Source: CAYVQB01 sp964453985 (lineage in GTDB: Bacteria; Babelota; Babeliae; Babelales; UASB340). Taken from it: a stretch of 36,067 nucleotides of DNA. A program made the translations under genes and the position numbers. The notes beneath the pieces were generated by a model. It saw nothing but the letters and a program-made list of their open reading frames with translations, did no database searches and was not told where the DNA came from. Shown here piece by piece: positions 1 through 7,529 of the stretch (its first letter is position 1; every line of letters begins with the position of its first letter). The stretch covers positions 1 to 36,067 of the forward strand of contig CAYVQB010000008.1 in assembly GCA_964453985.1 (NCBI GenBank). Reading direction: 5' to 3'.

Positions 1-1005
1 TTAGCCTTGCTAAAAGAACAGGGGCATGATATCACCGCATATTACCTAAAAATCTGGTTAGAAGACGAACTTGCCTTCCTGGGGGACTGCCCATGGGAGG
101 AAGATCTTGCTTATGTAGAAAAAGTATGCAAAAAGCTGGATGTTCCCTTAAAAATTCTTAGTTTGCAACAAGAATATTGGGACCAGATAGTAAGTTATAC
201 AATCTCTGAGGTCAAAGCTGGCAGAACGCCAAGTCCAGATATATTCTGTAACCAAAGAATTAAATTCGGTTCTTTCTATTCAAAAATTGATGACTCTTTT
301 GAAAAAGTAGCAACAGGACATTATGCACAAATCGAAGAAAAAGATGGTCTGTTTATACTAAAAAAAGCAAAAGATTTATTTAAAGATCAAACCTACTTTT
401 TATCTCATTTAAGTCAGGAACAGCTTAAAAGAGCGATGTTTCCAGTTGGTGGGCTATTAAAATCTGAGGTTAGAGAGTTGGCTGCAAAATATGATCTAGC
501 CAATAAAGATAGAAAAGATAGCCAAGGAATATGCTTTTTAGGCAAAATAAAATTTAGTGATTTTATAAAGCATCATTTGGGAACTCAAACAGGTGATATT
601 ATAGATTTTGAAACTGGTAAAAAATTAGGACAGCATGACGGTTTTTGGTATTATACTGTTGGCCAAAGGAGAGGTATAAGGCTTTCAGATGGGCCTTGGT
701 ATGTTGTTTCAACAGATGTAAAAAAGAATATAGTTCATGTTTCTAATAAATACTTTGCTCCAGAAAAAAAACGAGATGAATTTACAGTTGCAGAGTTTAA
801 CTGGATTAGTGGTCAAAAGCCTAAAAAAACCGGTTTAACTGTAAAGGTCAGGCATGGTCAAGAAGTGTATAATTGTAAACTCAATTTTATAGATGCTACT
901 AAAGCCGTTGTAAAAATTGATCGTAAAGATCAAGGTCTGGCTCAAGGCCAGTTTGCAATATTTTATGACAAAGATATATGTTTGGGATGCGGTGTTATAT
1001 GCTAA
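1..1005 (+). CDS. mnmA: tRNA-specific 2-thiouridylase MnmA (5' end outside window)
   Basis: MnmA activates the wobble uridine of tRNA Lys, Glu and Gln with ATP and inserts sulfur to give 2-thiouridine in the cytoplasm. The reading frame is open from base 1, and the ATP-pyrophosphatase loop expected about 15 residues upstream is missing, so the gene begins before the window. Visible family features are the first catalytic cysteine in PDIFCNQRIKFG, the second catalytic cysteine in SQGICFLGKIKF, and the segment YTVGQRRGIRLSDGPWYV that links to the C-terminal beta-barrel. The protein ends normally with CLGCGVIC. The substrate tRNA-Glu is encoded about 9 kb away. The sulfur would normally come from a cysteine desulfurase, and a SufS gene lies at 26.7 kb, although that link is inference. 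Confidence 0.95.
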   Translation, partial: LALLKEQGHDITAYYLKIWLEDELAFLGDCPWEEDLAYVEKVCKKLDVPLKILSLQQEYWDQIVSYTISEVKAGRTPSPDIFCNQRIKFGSFYSKIDDSFEKVATGHYAQIEEKDGLFILKKAKDLFKDQTYFLSHLSQEQLKRAMFPVGGLLKSEVRELAAKYDLANKDRKDSQGICFLGKIKFSDFIKHHLGTQTGDIIDFETGKKLGQHDGFWYYTVGQRRGIRLSDGPWYVVSTDVKKNIVHVSNKYFAPEKKRDEFTVAEFNWISGQKPKKTGLTVKVRHGQEVYNCKLNFIDATKAVVKIDRKDQGLAQGQFAIFYDKDICLGCGVIC

Positions 1006-1017
1006 GACGAAAGTACT

Positions 1018-2004
1018 ATGTTTAAGAAAAAGTTTTTTAAGAAAAATCATATTCATAATGGTACAGATCCAAGTTCTATATATCGTATATCAGAAGTTGG
1101 AAGAACTTTTGTAGCTTCTTTATTCAAGTTAAAAAACAAAAAATTAAAAGCATATTTCTCTGAAAAAAATTTAAAAGATTGGGGTGTGTATTCAAAGCCT
1201 GAACAGAATAGTTTTGAGCCAAGAATTACATGGATAGGCCAGTCTACATTTTTGATTCAAATAGGTGGTGTTAATATTTTAACAGATCCTATTTTTTCTG
1301 ATCTTATGAAATTATATCCAAGAAATTTTAGGCCTGGTATTGAATTAAGAGATTTGCCTAAAATTGATTATATTCTTATATCTCATGATCACAAAGATCA
1401 CATGGAAAAAAAGACTCTCCTCTATTTAAAGTCTCATGATCCTGTTGTCTTGGTTGGAGATGGTAATAAGAAATGGTTTGTAAAAAATAATTTCAAAAAA
1501 ATTTATGAAAAAGAGTGGTGGCAAACTCAAAGCTTTTGTGATTTGAAGATATCTTTCTTGCCTGCTATTCACTGGACAGGACGATCTCCATTTACCGTGA
1601 ATAAATCTTTATGGGGAAGTTGGATGATAGAGTTTAATGGTTTTAAAATTTATTTTGCAGGTGATACAGCTTATTCAAACCACTTTGAGCAAATATCCCA
1701 AAAATTTAAATCTATTAATGTTGCATTAATGCCTTTGGGGCCGGCTGAGCCAAGAAAATTACAAAAACATTCTCATGTTAATGCTCATGAATCAGTAAAA
1801 GGTTTTATTGATTTAAAAGCACAAAACTTTGTGCCAATGCATTGGGGAACTTTTTGTTTGGGTGCAGATAGCTTTGAAGATCCAATCAAGTATTTGAGAG
1901 CTGGTTGGCAGGATAATACAACACTTTTACGAAATAAAAAATTACACATCGTAGGTTTTGGTCAGGCTCTTAATTTTGACTTTGATTTGCAAGCCAAGCA
2001 ATAG
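1018..2004 (+). CDS. NAPE-PLD/UlaG-like metallo-beta-lactamase-fold hydrolase
   Basis: This 328-residue protein has a metallo-beta-lactamase fold. Metal ligands are visible as HDHKDH at residues 123-128, His185 in AIHWTGR, Asp216 in AGDTAYS and His275 in MHWGTF. The N-terminal layout (basic leader, HNGTDPSS, then ITWIGQSTFLIQ with TDPIFS) follows the N-acyl-phosphatidylethanolamine phospholipase D-like branch rather than glyoxalase II or RNase Z. Members of this branch cleave phosphodiester bonds, some of them in lipids; the true substrate cannot be read from sequence. No signal peptide is evident. The ATG lies 12 bases after the mnmA stop and lacks a strong ribosome site, so it may be translationally coupled to mnmA. 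Its last 35 bases overlap the convergent glycosyltransferase-like gene. Confidence 0.85.
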   Translation: MFKKKFFKKNHIHNGTDPSSIYRISEVGRTFVASLFKLKNKKLKAYFSEKNLKDWGVYSKPEQNSFEPRITWIGQSTFLIQIGGVNILTDPIFSDLMKLYPRNFRPGIELRDLPKIDYILISHDHKDHMEKKTLLYLKSHDPVVLVGDGNKKWFVKNNFKKIYEKEWWQTQSFCDLKISFLPAIHWTGRSPFTVNKSLWGSWMIEFNGFKIYFAGDTAYSNHFEQISQKFKSINVALMPLGPAEPRKLQKHSHVNAHESVKGFIDLKAQNFVPMHWGTFCLGADSFEDPIKYLRAGWQDNTTLLRNKKLHIVGFGQALNFDFDLQAKQ

Positions 2005-3037
2005 TATTATTATGTTCTATCTTGAGTCCTACCGATTGATACTCCAACATCTTTGTTGGTCGTGATACCCAATTTATAATATCTTTTTCTCTGAATAACA
2101 GGCCTACATCACATGCTGCTAAATATTTGTGCAAATTATTTGGTTTTACACTTAATAATAAATAGCTGTCTTTAGGAAGTTTGCTTATATTTAAAGATTT
2201 TTCTATTTCTTTTTTATCTGAAGATAGTATTAATAAAAAGCTCTTTTTGTCTTTGGTATATTTTGTTTTAAAAAAATTAATTATCTCTGGTATGCATTGC
2301 CAAGGTTTACAAGAACCGCTGTAACAATATATGAATTTTTCTTCTGGTATATAAAGTTCTTTTCTTGTGCGAGCTCTTAAAATTTTTATGGTCTCTTTAT
2401 CCAGACCTTCAGGTAGATCAAGTTTGGCAATATCTGTTCTAGATTCATTAGCCGCAAAACTAGCTGCTAAATATTTTTTTAATGCTGGGCTGACTGCCTC
2501 TATTGTAACATTCTCTTTTGAGTAACTTTGTTTCTCTATTGTTTTTAGTCTCTTGTAAATTATTTTTCTAAATATTTTTTTAATAAAAAATTCTTTTAGG
2601 TTTTGTGTTACGAATCTATATTCTTCTGCACACAAACCCCTTGCTTGAATACTAAGAGGTACCGTCGCTAGATCTTTAGCTAATGCTTTTATGGCTACCC
2701 AACCAGCTAATGGTCCTCGTGTGATGATTTTGTTCGGTGGATAGATTTTAAGAAGCTTTTTTAGTTGATAGATTGCAAGCCATAAGCTGCTTTTTCCCCA
2801 GAAAGAGTTTTTTTTGCATAGTACAAAGTGTAATCGGTCATGTGCTGGGATTATTTTTTTTAGGAGTTCTGTGTTTGGTTTAGTTTTTTCAAAACTGACA
2901 AGCATTATTTCTAGATTATTGTCATCATTAAGTCTTTTTAGTAATGGTTTTAATACTAAACTTGCAAAGACAGAGTTATTGATTCCATCATAGATTATAT
3001 ATGTGAGTTGTTTATGTTTTTTTAAATTCTTCATCAC
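1970..3037 (-). CDS. GT4-like glycosyltransferase, C-terminally short
   Basis: This 355-residue protein has the look of a GT-B fold. An N-terminal Rossmann-like half contains KIITRGPLAGWVAIKAL, and a C-terminal half contains FIYCYSGSCKPWQCIPEI followed by AACDVGLLFRE and RPTKMLEYQSVGLKI. The last stretch matches the donor-sugar-binding EX7E region of family GT4. GT4 proteins normally continue 40-60 residues past this point, but here the frame stops about 18 residues later, inside the convergent neighbour's 3' end. The protein therefore looks shortened or diverged. There is no signal peptide or clear membrane segment, so a cytoplasmic or peripheral enzyme in surface-glycan synthesis is the simplest guess. 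It stands alone on the reverse strand, divergent from ppsA. Confidence 0.6.
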   Translation of the reverse strand: MMKNLKKHKQLTYIIYDGINNSVFASLVLKPLLKRLNDDNNLEIMLVSFEKTKPNTELLKKIIPAHDRLHFVLCKKNSFWGKSSLWLAIYQLKKLLKIYPPNKIITRGPLAGWVAIKALAKDLATVPLSIQARGLCAEEYRFVTQNLKEFFIKKIFRKIIYKRLKTIEKQSYSKENVTIEAVSPALKKYLAASFAANESRTDIAKLDLPEGLDKETIKILRARTRKELYIPEEKFIYCYSGSCKPWQCIPEIINFFKTKYTKDKKSFLLILSSDKKEIEKSLNISKLPKDSYLLLSVKPNNLHKYLAACDVGLLFREKDIINWVSRPTKMLEYQSVGLKIEHNNTIAWLANQSQN

Positions 3038-3072
3038 GTATTACCTTTTTTGGTTTATTTTTATTTTGTTTT

Positions 3073-3094
3073 TTATTAATACTTTATTAATACT
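3073..3094. repeat. Tandem 11-bp direct repeat in divergent intergenic region
   Basis: The unit TTATTAATACT occurs twice, head to tail and without mismatch, in the 102-bp gap between the divergent glycosyltransferase-like gene and ppsA. Its position fits a promoter or regulator-binding region, but the very AT-rich context makes chance or replication slippage possible. Confidence 0.7.
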
Positions 3095-3139
3095 AAGTAG
3101 TAAAGATAATAAGATATTAAAAAATAAGGACAAATTGCT

Positions 3140-5533
3140 ATGAAATTCATAAAAAATTTTAAAGATGTGAACCTAAAAGATTTATCTTTAGTTGGTGGTA
3201 AAAATGCCTCACTAGGAGAAATGATACAACAGTTGGAAAAAAAAGGAATCAAAATTCCCGGAGGGTTTGCAATTACATCTGATGCTTATTGGTACCTTTT
3301 AGAAAAAAATAACTTAAAAAGTAAGATAGAAGACTTTTTATCAAAAGTTAATTTGAAAAATTTGGGCGAATTTGCGGCGATTGGTCATGAGATTAGATCT
3401 TTAATTAGAAATGCTCAGCTTCCTGAAGAATTACAGCAAGAGATAAAAGATGCATACAAAAAAATGGAAAAAGAATATGGTACTCTTTGTAGTGTTGCTG
3501 TACGTTCTTCTGCCACAGCCGAAGATCTTCCAGAGGCTTCCTTTGCAGGACAGCAAGATACTTATTTAAATATACAGGGTGAAAAAGAATTATTAAAAGC
3601 GACTTCAGATTCTTTTGCATCTTTATTTACAAATCGTGCTATCTCTTACCGAATCGGTAATAAATTTAATCATATGGATGTTGCGCTTTCTATCGGTGTG
3701 CAAAAGATGGTTCGTTCAGATAAGGCCAGCTCTGGTGTTATTTTTACTCTTGATACAGAAACAGGTTTTAGGGATGTTATTTTAATTAATTCATCTTACG
3801 GTTTAGGTGAAAACATTGTAAAAGGTGTTGTAAATCCAGATGAATTTTATGTACATAAACCAACATTAAAAGAAGGATTTAAGCCTGTTCTTAAAAAACG
3901 TCTAGGGCGTAAATCTATTAAAATGGTATTTGCTCAAGATGAAAAAGAGACAACAAAAAATGTTGAGGTTGCAAGATTGCAACGTAAACTTTTTTCTATA
4001 GATGATAAAGAGATATTAGAGCTTGCAAAACAAGCTGTGATTATAGAAGATCATTATTCAGATATTAAGGGGCATTGGTCTCCTATGGATATTGAGTGGG
4101 GTAAGGATGGCGATGATGGAAAGCTTTATATTTTGCAAGCTCGTCCTGAAACGGTGCATTCGCAAAAACAGAATAATAATTTTATTGAAGAATATATTTT
4201 ACAAAAAAAAATAGAACAAAAGAGTGTTTTAGCTATTGGTAAAAGTGTTGGTCGTAAAATAGCAACAGGCAAGGCACGTCTTATAAAGTCAGCAGAGTTT
4301 ATGGATCAAGTCAAAGAAGGTGAAATTCTTGTTACAGATATGACTGATCCTGATTGGGAACCTATCATGAGAAGAGCTGCCGGTATTGTTACAAACAGGG
4401 GTGGCCGGACCTGTCACGCTGCTATAGTAAGTAGAGAGATAGGTATTCCTGCTATCGTTGGGGCTGTAAATGGGACAGAAAAAATAAAAGATGGACAGCT
4501 TATTACTATTGATTGTAGCAATGGTGAAAAAGGTTTTGTTTATGATGGTGACATTCCATTTAAAATAGAAAAAATAAAAGTTTCTGATATTCCCGAATTA
4601 GATGTAAAAATTATGATGAACGTTGGCAACCCTGATGAGGCTTTTAGGTTTGCCTGTTTACCCAATGATGGGGTAGGTCTTGCCCGATTAGAGTTTATAA
4701 TTAACACAGCCATACAGATACACCCTATGGCGCTAATTGATACAGAAAAAGTTACAGACCCTGCAGATAGAAAAATGATAGAAGACTTAACTTTTGGTTA
4801 TAAAGACAAAAAAGAATATTTTGTAGATAAACTTGCACAAGAAGCTGGAACAATTGCTGCAGCTTTTTATCCAAAGCCAGTAATAATAAGAATGTCTGAT
4901 TTTAAGAGTAACGAATACTCTCAATTAATTGCAGGCAAATACTTTGAGCCTAAAGAAGAAAATCCTATGCTAGGTTTTAGGGGGGCCTCAAGATACTATA
5001 ATAAAAATTATACACCTGCTTTTGAATTAGAATGCTTGGCCATTAAAAAGATCAGAGAAGAGATGGGGCTTTCAAATGTGAAGTTAATGGTGCCTTTTGT
5101 TCGTACTGTAAAAGAGGGACAGGCTGTAATAGATCAAATGGAAAAATATGGTTTAAAGCAGGGTAAGAACAATCTCGAAATTTATATGATGTGTGAGATC
5201 CCATCAAATGTTTTATTAATCGATGAATTTAGCAAAATTTTTGATGGCTTTTCTATAGGTTCAAACGATCTAACACAGCTTACTTTGGCAGTAGACAGAG
5301 ATTCTGGATTAATTTCAGATATTTTTGATGAAAGAGATAGTGCTGTTAAAAAGTTTCTAAAAATGGCTATTGATGGCGCAAAAGAAAATAAAAAGAAGAT
5401 TGGTATTTGTGGTCAGGCTCCTTCCGATTACCCGGAATTGGCAGAATTTTTAGTTAAATGTGGCATTGATTCTATATCCTTGAATCCCGACACTGTTTTA
5501 AAGGAATATTTGCTTTTGGGTAACAAAAACTAG
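3140..5533 (+). CDS. ppsA: Phosphoenolpyruvate synthase
   Basis: PEP synthase converts pyruvate, ATP and water to PEP, AMP and phosphate, the entry step of gluconeogenesis. At 797 residues it matches the family length (about 790). It starts with the typical FKDVNLKDLSLVGGKNASLGEM. The ATP-grasp-like N-terminal domain has VAVRSSATAEDLPEASFAGQ. The phosphohistidine domain has GGRTCHAAIVSRE with catalytic His426. The C-terminal TIM barrel has GSNDLTQLTLAVDRDSG and the catalytic Cys757 in GICGQAPSD. The Asp-rich GSNDLTQLTLAVDRD segment separates it from pyruvate phosphate dikinase, which is longer. The ATG is preceded by TAAGGA at a good distance. It reads alone, divergent from the glycosyltransferase-like gene. 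Confidence 0.95.
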   Translation: MKFIKNFKDVNLKDLSLVGGKNASLGEMIQQLEKKGIKIPGGFAITSDAYWYLLEKNNLKSKIEDFLSKVNLKNLGEFAAIGHEIRSLIRNAQLPEELQQEIKDAYKKMEKEYGTLCSVAVRSSATAEDLPEASFAGQQDTYLNIQGEKELLKATSDSFASLFTNRAISYRIGNKFNHMDVALSIGVQKMVRSDKASSGVIFTLDTETGFRDVILINSSYGLGENIVKGVVNPDEFYVHKPTLKEGFKPVLKKRLGRKSIKMVFAQDEKETTKNVEVARLQRKLFSIDDKEILELAKQAVIIEDHYSDIKGHWSPMDIEWGKDGDDGKLYILQARPETVHSQKQNNNFIEEYILQKKIEQKSVLAIGKSVGRKIATGKARLIKSAEFMDQVKEGEILVTDMTDPDWEPIMRRAAGIVTNRGGRTCHAAIVSREIGIPAIVGAVNGTEKIKDGQLITIDCSNGEKGFVYDGDIPFKIEKIKVSDIPELDVKIMMNVGNPDEAFRFACLPNDGVGLARLEFIINTAIQIHPMALIDTEKVTDPADRKMIEDLTFGYKDKKEYFVDKLAQEAGTIAAAFYPKPVIIRMSDFKSNEYSQLIAGKYFEPKEENPMLGFRGASRYYNKNYTPAFELECLAIKKIREEMGLSNVKLMVPFVRTVKEGQAVIDQMEKYGLKQGKNNLEIYMMCEIPSNVLLIDEFSKIFDGFSIGSNDLTQLTLAVDRDSGLISDIFDERDSAVKKFLKMAIDGAKENKKKIGICGQAPSDYPELAEFLVKCGIDSISLNPDTVLKEYLLLGNKN

Positions 5534-5650
5534 GATTATAAATTTCTTTTTGAAAATATAATGCTGATATCGTTGACTTTGGCAGGTGTTTTTTACTAAG
5601 CTGATTTTAGTGTTATATGTAATTTGTTTTTCATAAAGAAAGGGGAAATC

Positions 5651-6214
5651 ATGAGAGGTCTCAAGATTTTTGCGTTATCTGTTTGTTTGGCTGTGTTTAT
5701 GGGAAGTGCTTTGAATGCAGGTGGTTTTACTGTATTGAATTCTTCAAAGGATGCTGGCATAAAGCTGACAGTTGTGGGGGAAAAAGCTATGTTGAGTCTT
5801 CCTACGTCTATTATGGAGGATCCTGTAGTAACAAACCTAAAGAACAAAGATTTACATGAAGGTACATATTTAGGAAATGTAGGACCTGTAGTAAAAAATA
5901 AACCTAAAATGGATGCAGGTAATGTTTCTAATATTTATCTAGAATTTTTCTTTATTAATAAGCCTGGAATCACATTGAAGCTACCTGTAATTAATGGTGG
6001 TGTTATAGCAGCAACTAATTCTACATATAGAGTGTTTGATATGGTTGTTGAGCTTGATGACTCCCAACCTGAGAAGACCTTAACCATAAGTCTTTTTGGT
6101 ATTGGTGGAGCTGATCCTAGAGTTATAAAGTACAAACTCAAAAATGGTATTTGGAAGCAGAATGCTCAAGGTACTCTTAATGTTGTATCTAATCCTGTAT
6201 TAGTTAAAATTTAA
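5651..6214 (+). CDS. Secreted hypothetical protein
   Basis: This 187-residue protein is not recognised. The start is set at 5651 because AAAGGGG lies directly upstream and residues 1-25 (MRGLKIFALSVCLAVFMGSA...) make a clean Sec signal peptide with likely cleavage after ALNA. An upstream in-frame start at 5624 would put charged residues before it. The mature part is rich in Val, Gly, Asn and Thr with alternating hydrophobic residues (IYLEFFFINKPGITLKL; KTLTISLFGIGGADPR), which suggests an all-beta periplasmic or surface protein. It has no mature cysteines. It is monocistronic, bounded downstream by a long perfect inverted repeat. Confidence 0.8.
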   Translation: MRGLKIFALSVCLAVFMGSALNAGGFTVLNSSKDAGIKLTVVGEKAMLSLPTSIMEDPVVTNLKNKDLHEGTYLGNVGPVVKNKPKMDAGNVSNIYLEFFFINKPGITLKLPVINGGVIAATNSTYRVFDMVVELDDSQPEKTLTISLFGIGGADPRVIKYKLKNGIWKQNAQGTLNVVSNPVLVKI

Positions 6215-6235
6215 GATATAAGCCTAAGCTTAATT

Positions 6236-6307
6236 TTAATAATAAAAATATTAGGCCTGTAGATTATTATCACAAATAATCTACAGGCCTAATATTTTTA
6301 TTATTAA
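6236..6307. terminator. 33-bp perfect inverted repeat, probable terminator
   Basis: The left arm at 6236-6268 and right arm at 6275-6307 are perfectly complementary around the 6-base loop ATCACA. The core is AGGCCTGTAGATTATT, with A/T tracts forming the outer stem (AATAAAAATATT / AATATTTTTATT). It lies 22 bases after the stop of the secreted orphan and before the ATPase genes, so transcription termination is likely. The stem is much longer than a usual intrinsic terminator. Confidence 0.7.
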
Positions 6308-6362
6308 GTGGTAATATTATATTGACTAGAGTTTATATAATATTAATTATAAGCAGGTTAAT

Positions 6363-6644
6363 GTGAAAACGTTTTATTTAGATTCTTTATTGGCAGGACT
6401 AACTTTTGGTTTCTTGTATGCTTTACTATTTGTTAAAAAAATAAAAAAAGTATACAAAAGAAATAATGACCGAAAATCTTTTAAAGATTTGGTGCTGTTT
6501 TCAAGCGTTAATCATCTTTTATTAATAGGCTTTTTTGCCTTTTTAATATTTAGGCTTAAAATGAATATACTTGTAACAGTTACGAGTTTTATGCTTTCTT
6601 TTTGGGGATGGCTTTTGCTGGAAGTGAAATTTTTTAAGAAGTAG
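6363..6644 (+). CDS. Small membrane protein, AtpI/AtpR-like
   Basis: This 93-residue protein has three predicted membrane helices (about 6-24, 45-63 and 68-87) separated by a basic loop (KKIKKVYKRNNDRK). Its size, topology and place just before subunit a fit the AtpI/AtpR group of small ATP synthase accessory proteins, which help assemble or load the c-ring. The arginine usually prominent in the second AtpR helix is not obvious; Asn and His stand at that region (SSVNHLLLIG). The identification therefore rests largely on context. The start is GTG at 6363. A TTGACT box at 6322-6327 with AATTAT 17 bases later could be its promoter, leaving a very short leader. Confidence 0.5.
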   Translation: MKTFYLDSLLAGLTFGFLYALLFVKKIKKVYKRNNDRKSFKDLVLFSSVNHLLLIGFFAFLIFRLKMNILVTVTSFMLSFWGWLLLEVKFFKK

Positions 6645-6656
6645 CAGGATTAAAAA

Positions 6657-7529
6657 ATGAAAATAGATCTTTTTAATGAAAAAATTTTAAGGCCTATTGA
6701 ATTTCTAGGACTAAAAAATGATTTCTGGGGTATACACATAGATACATTGCGCAACACATGGATTGCCATGTTTGTCTTGTTCACTTTAGTCTTGATCGCC
6801 CGTCATTTCTTGAAACGTGATCTCAATCCCATAGCCTTGGTATTTGAACAAGCTGTGAGCTTTTTTGATGATTTGTGTAGAGAATCCTTTGGTGGTCAGT
6901 TTAAATATAAATACTTTAGCTTTGTTTCTACTATTTTCTTTTTTACTTTATCTTGTTGTGTTGTTGGATTATTGCCATTTACTGATGAGGCAACAAAAGA
7001 TCTTAATACCGCCTTTGCTCTTGGCAGCATGAGTTTCTTTTATGTACAGTACCAAAAAATCAAAGTTCAAGGTTGGGGGGCTTATTTTAAAGAGTTCACC
7101 AAGCCTTTCTTTGTTTTATTACCATTAAATATAATTGGTGAGATCGCAAAAATTGCTTCTATGTCCTTTCGTCTTTTTGGAAATATATTAGGTGGTGCTA
7201 TAATATTTTTGATCATGATAAATGCCTTGGAGGCTTATAAAATATATTTTATGATTTTTTGTTCTGTAACTTTAGTTCTATATTGGTTAACAAATAAATT
7301 TGTAGATCTGAAAAAATATAAATTTATAGATGTTACTTTTAAGACTCTTTTGATTTTGGTTTTCTTTGTTGCAGGAATGCAAATGTTTTTTGGTATTTTT
7401 GAAGGTTTTGTGCAATCTTTTGTTTTGACCATGTTAACTATTACATACTTGGCTGTTGCCATACAGGAGGAAGATGAGCATGAACGTGATAGTAATAATC
7501 AAAAAACAGGAGACAAGGTAATATGTTAA
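6657..7529 (+). CDS. atpB: F-type ATP synthase subunit a
   Basis: Subunit a forms the two half-channels that bring ions to and from the rotating c-ring. The essential arginine (equivalent to E. coli Arg210) is Arg172 in ASMSFRLFGNILGG, which together with FFGIFEGFVQSFVLTMLTITYLAVAI in the last helix is diagnostic. DLNTAFALG at about residue 116 is also typical. About six membrane helices are visible, and at 290 residues the length is normal. The tail (QEEDEHERDSNNQKTGDK) is strongly charged. It starts 12 bases after the small membrane protein with GCAGGA upstream, and its stop overlaps the c-subunit ATG by 7 bases, so a and c are translationally coupled. Confidence 0.93.
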   Translation: MKIDLFNEKILRPIEFLGLKNDFWGIHIDTLRNTWIAMFVLFTLVLIARHFLKRDLNPIALVFEQAVSFFDDLCRESFGGQFKYKYFSFVSTIFFFTLSCCVVGLLPFTDEATKDLNTAFALGSMSFFYVQYQKIKVQGWGAYFKEFTKPFFVLLPLNIIGEIAKIASMSFRLFGNILGGAIIFLIMINALEAYKIYFMIFCSVTLVLYWLTNKFVDLKKYKFIDVTFKTLLILVFFVAGMQMFFGIFEGFVQSFVLTMLTITYLAVAIQEEDEHERDSNNQKTGDKVIC

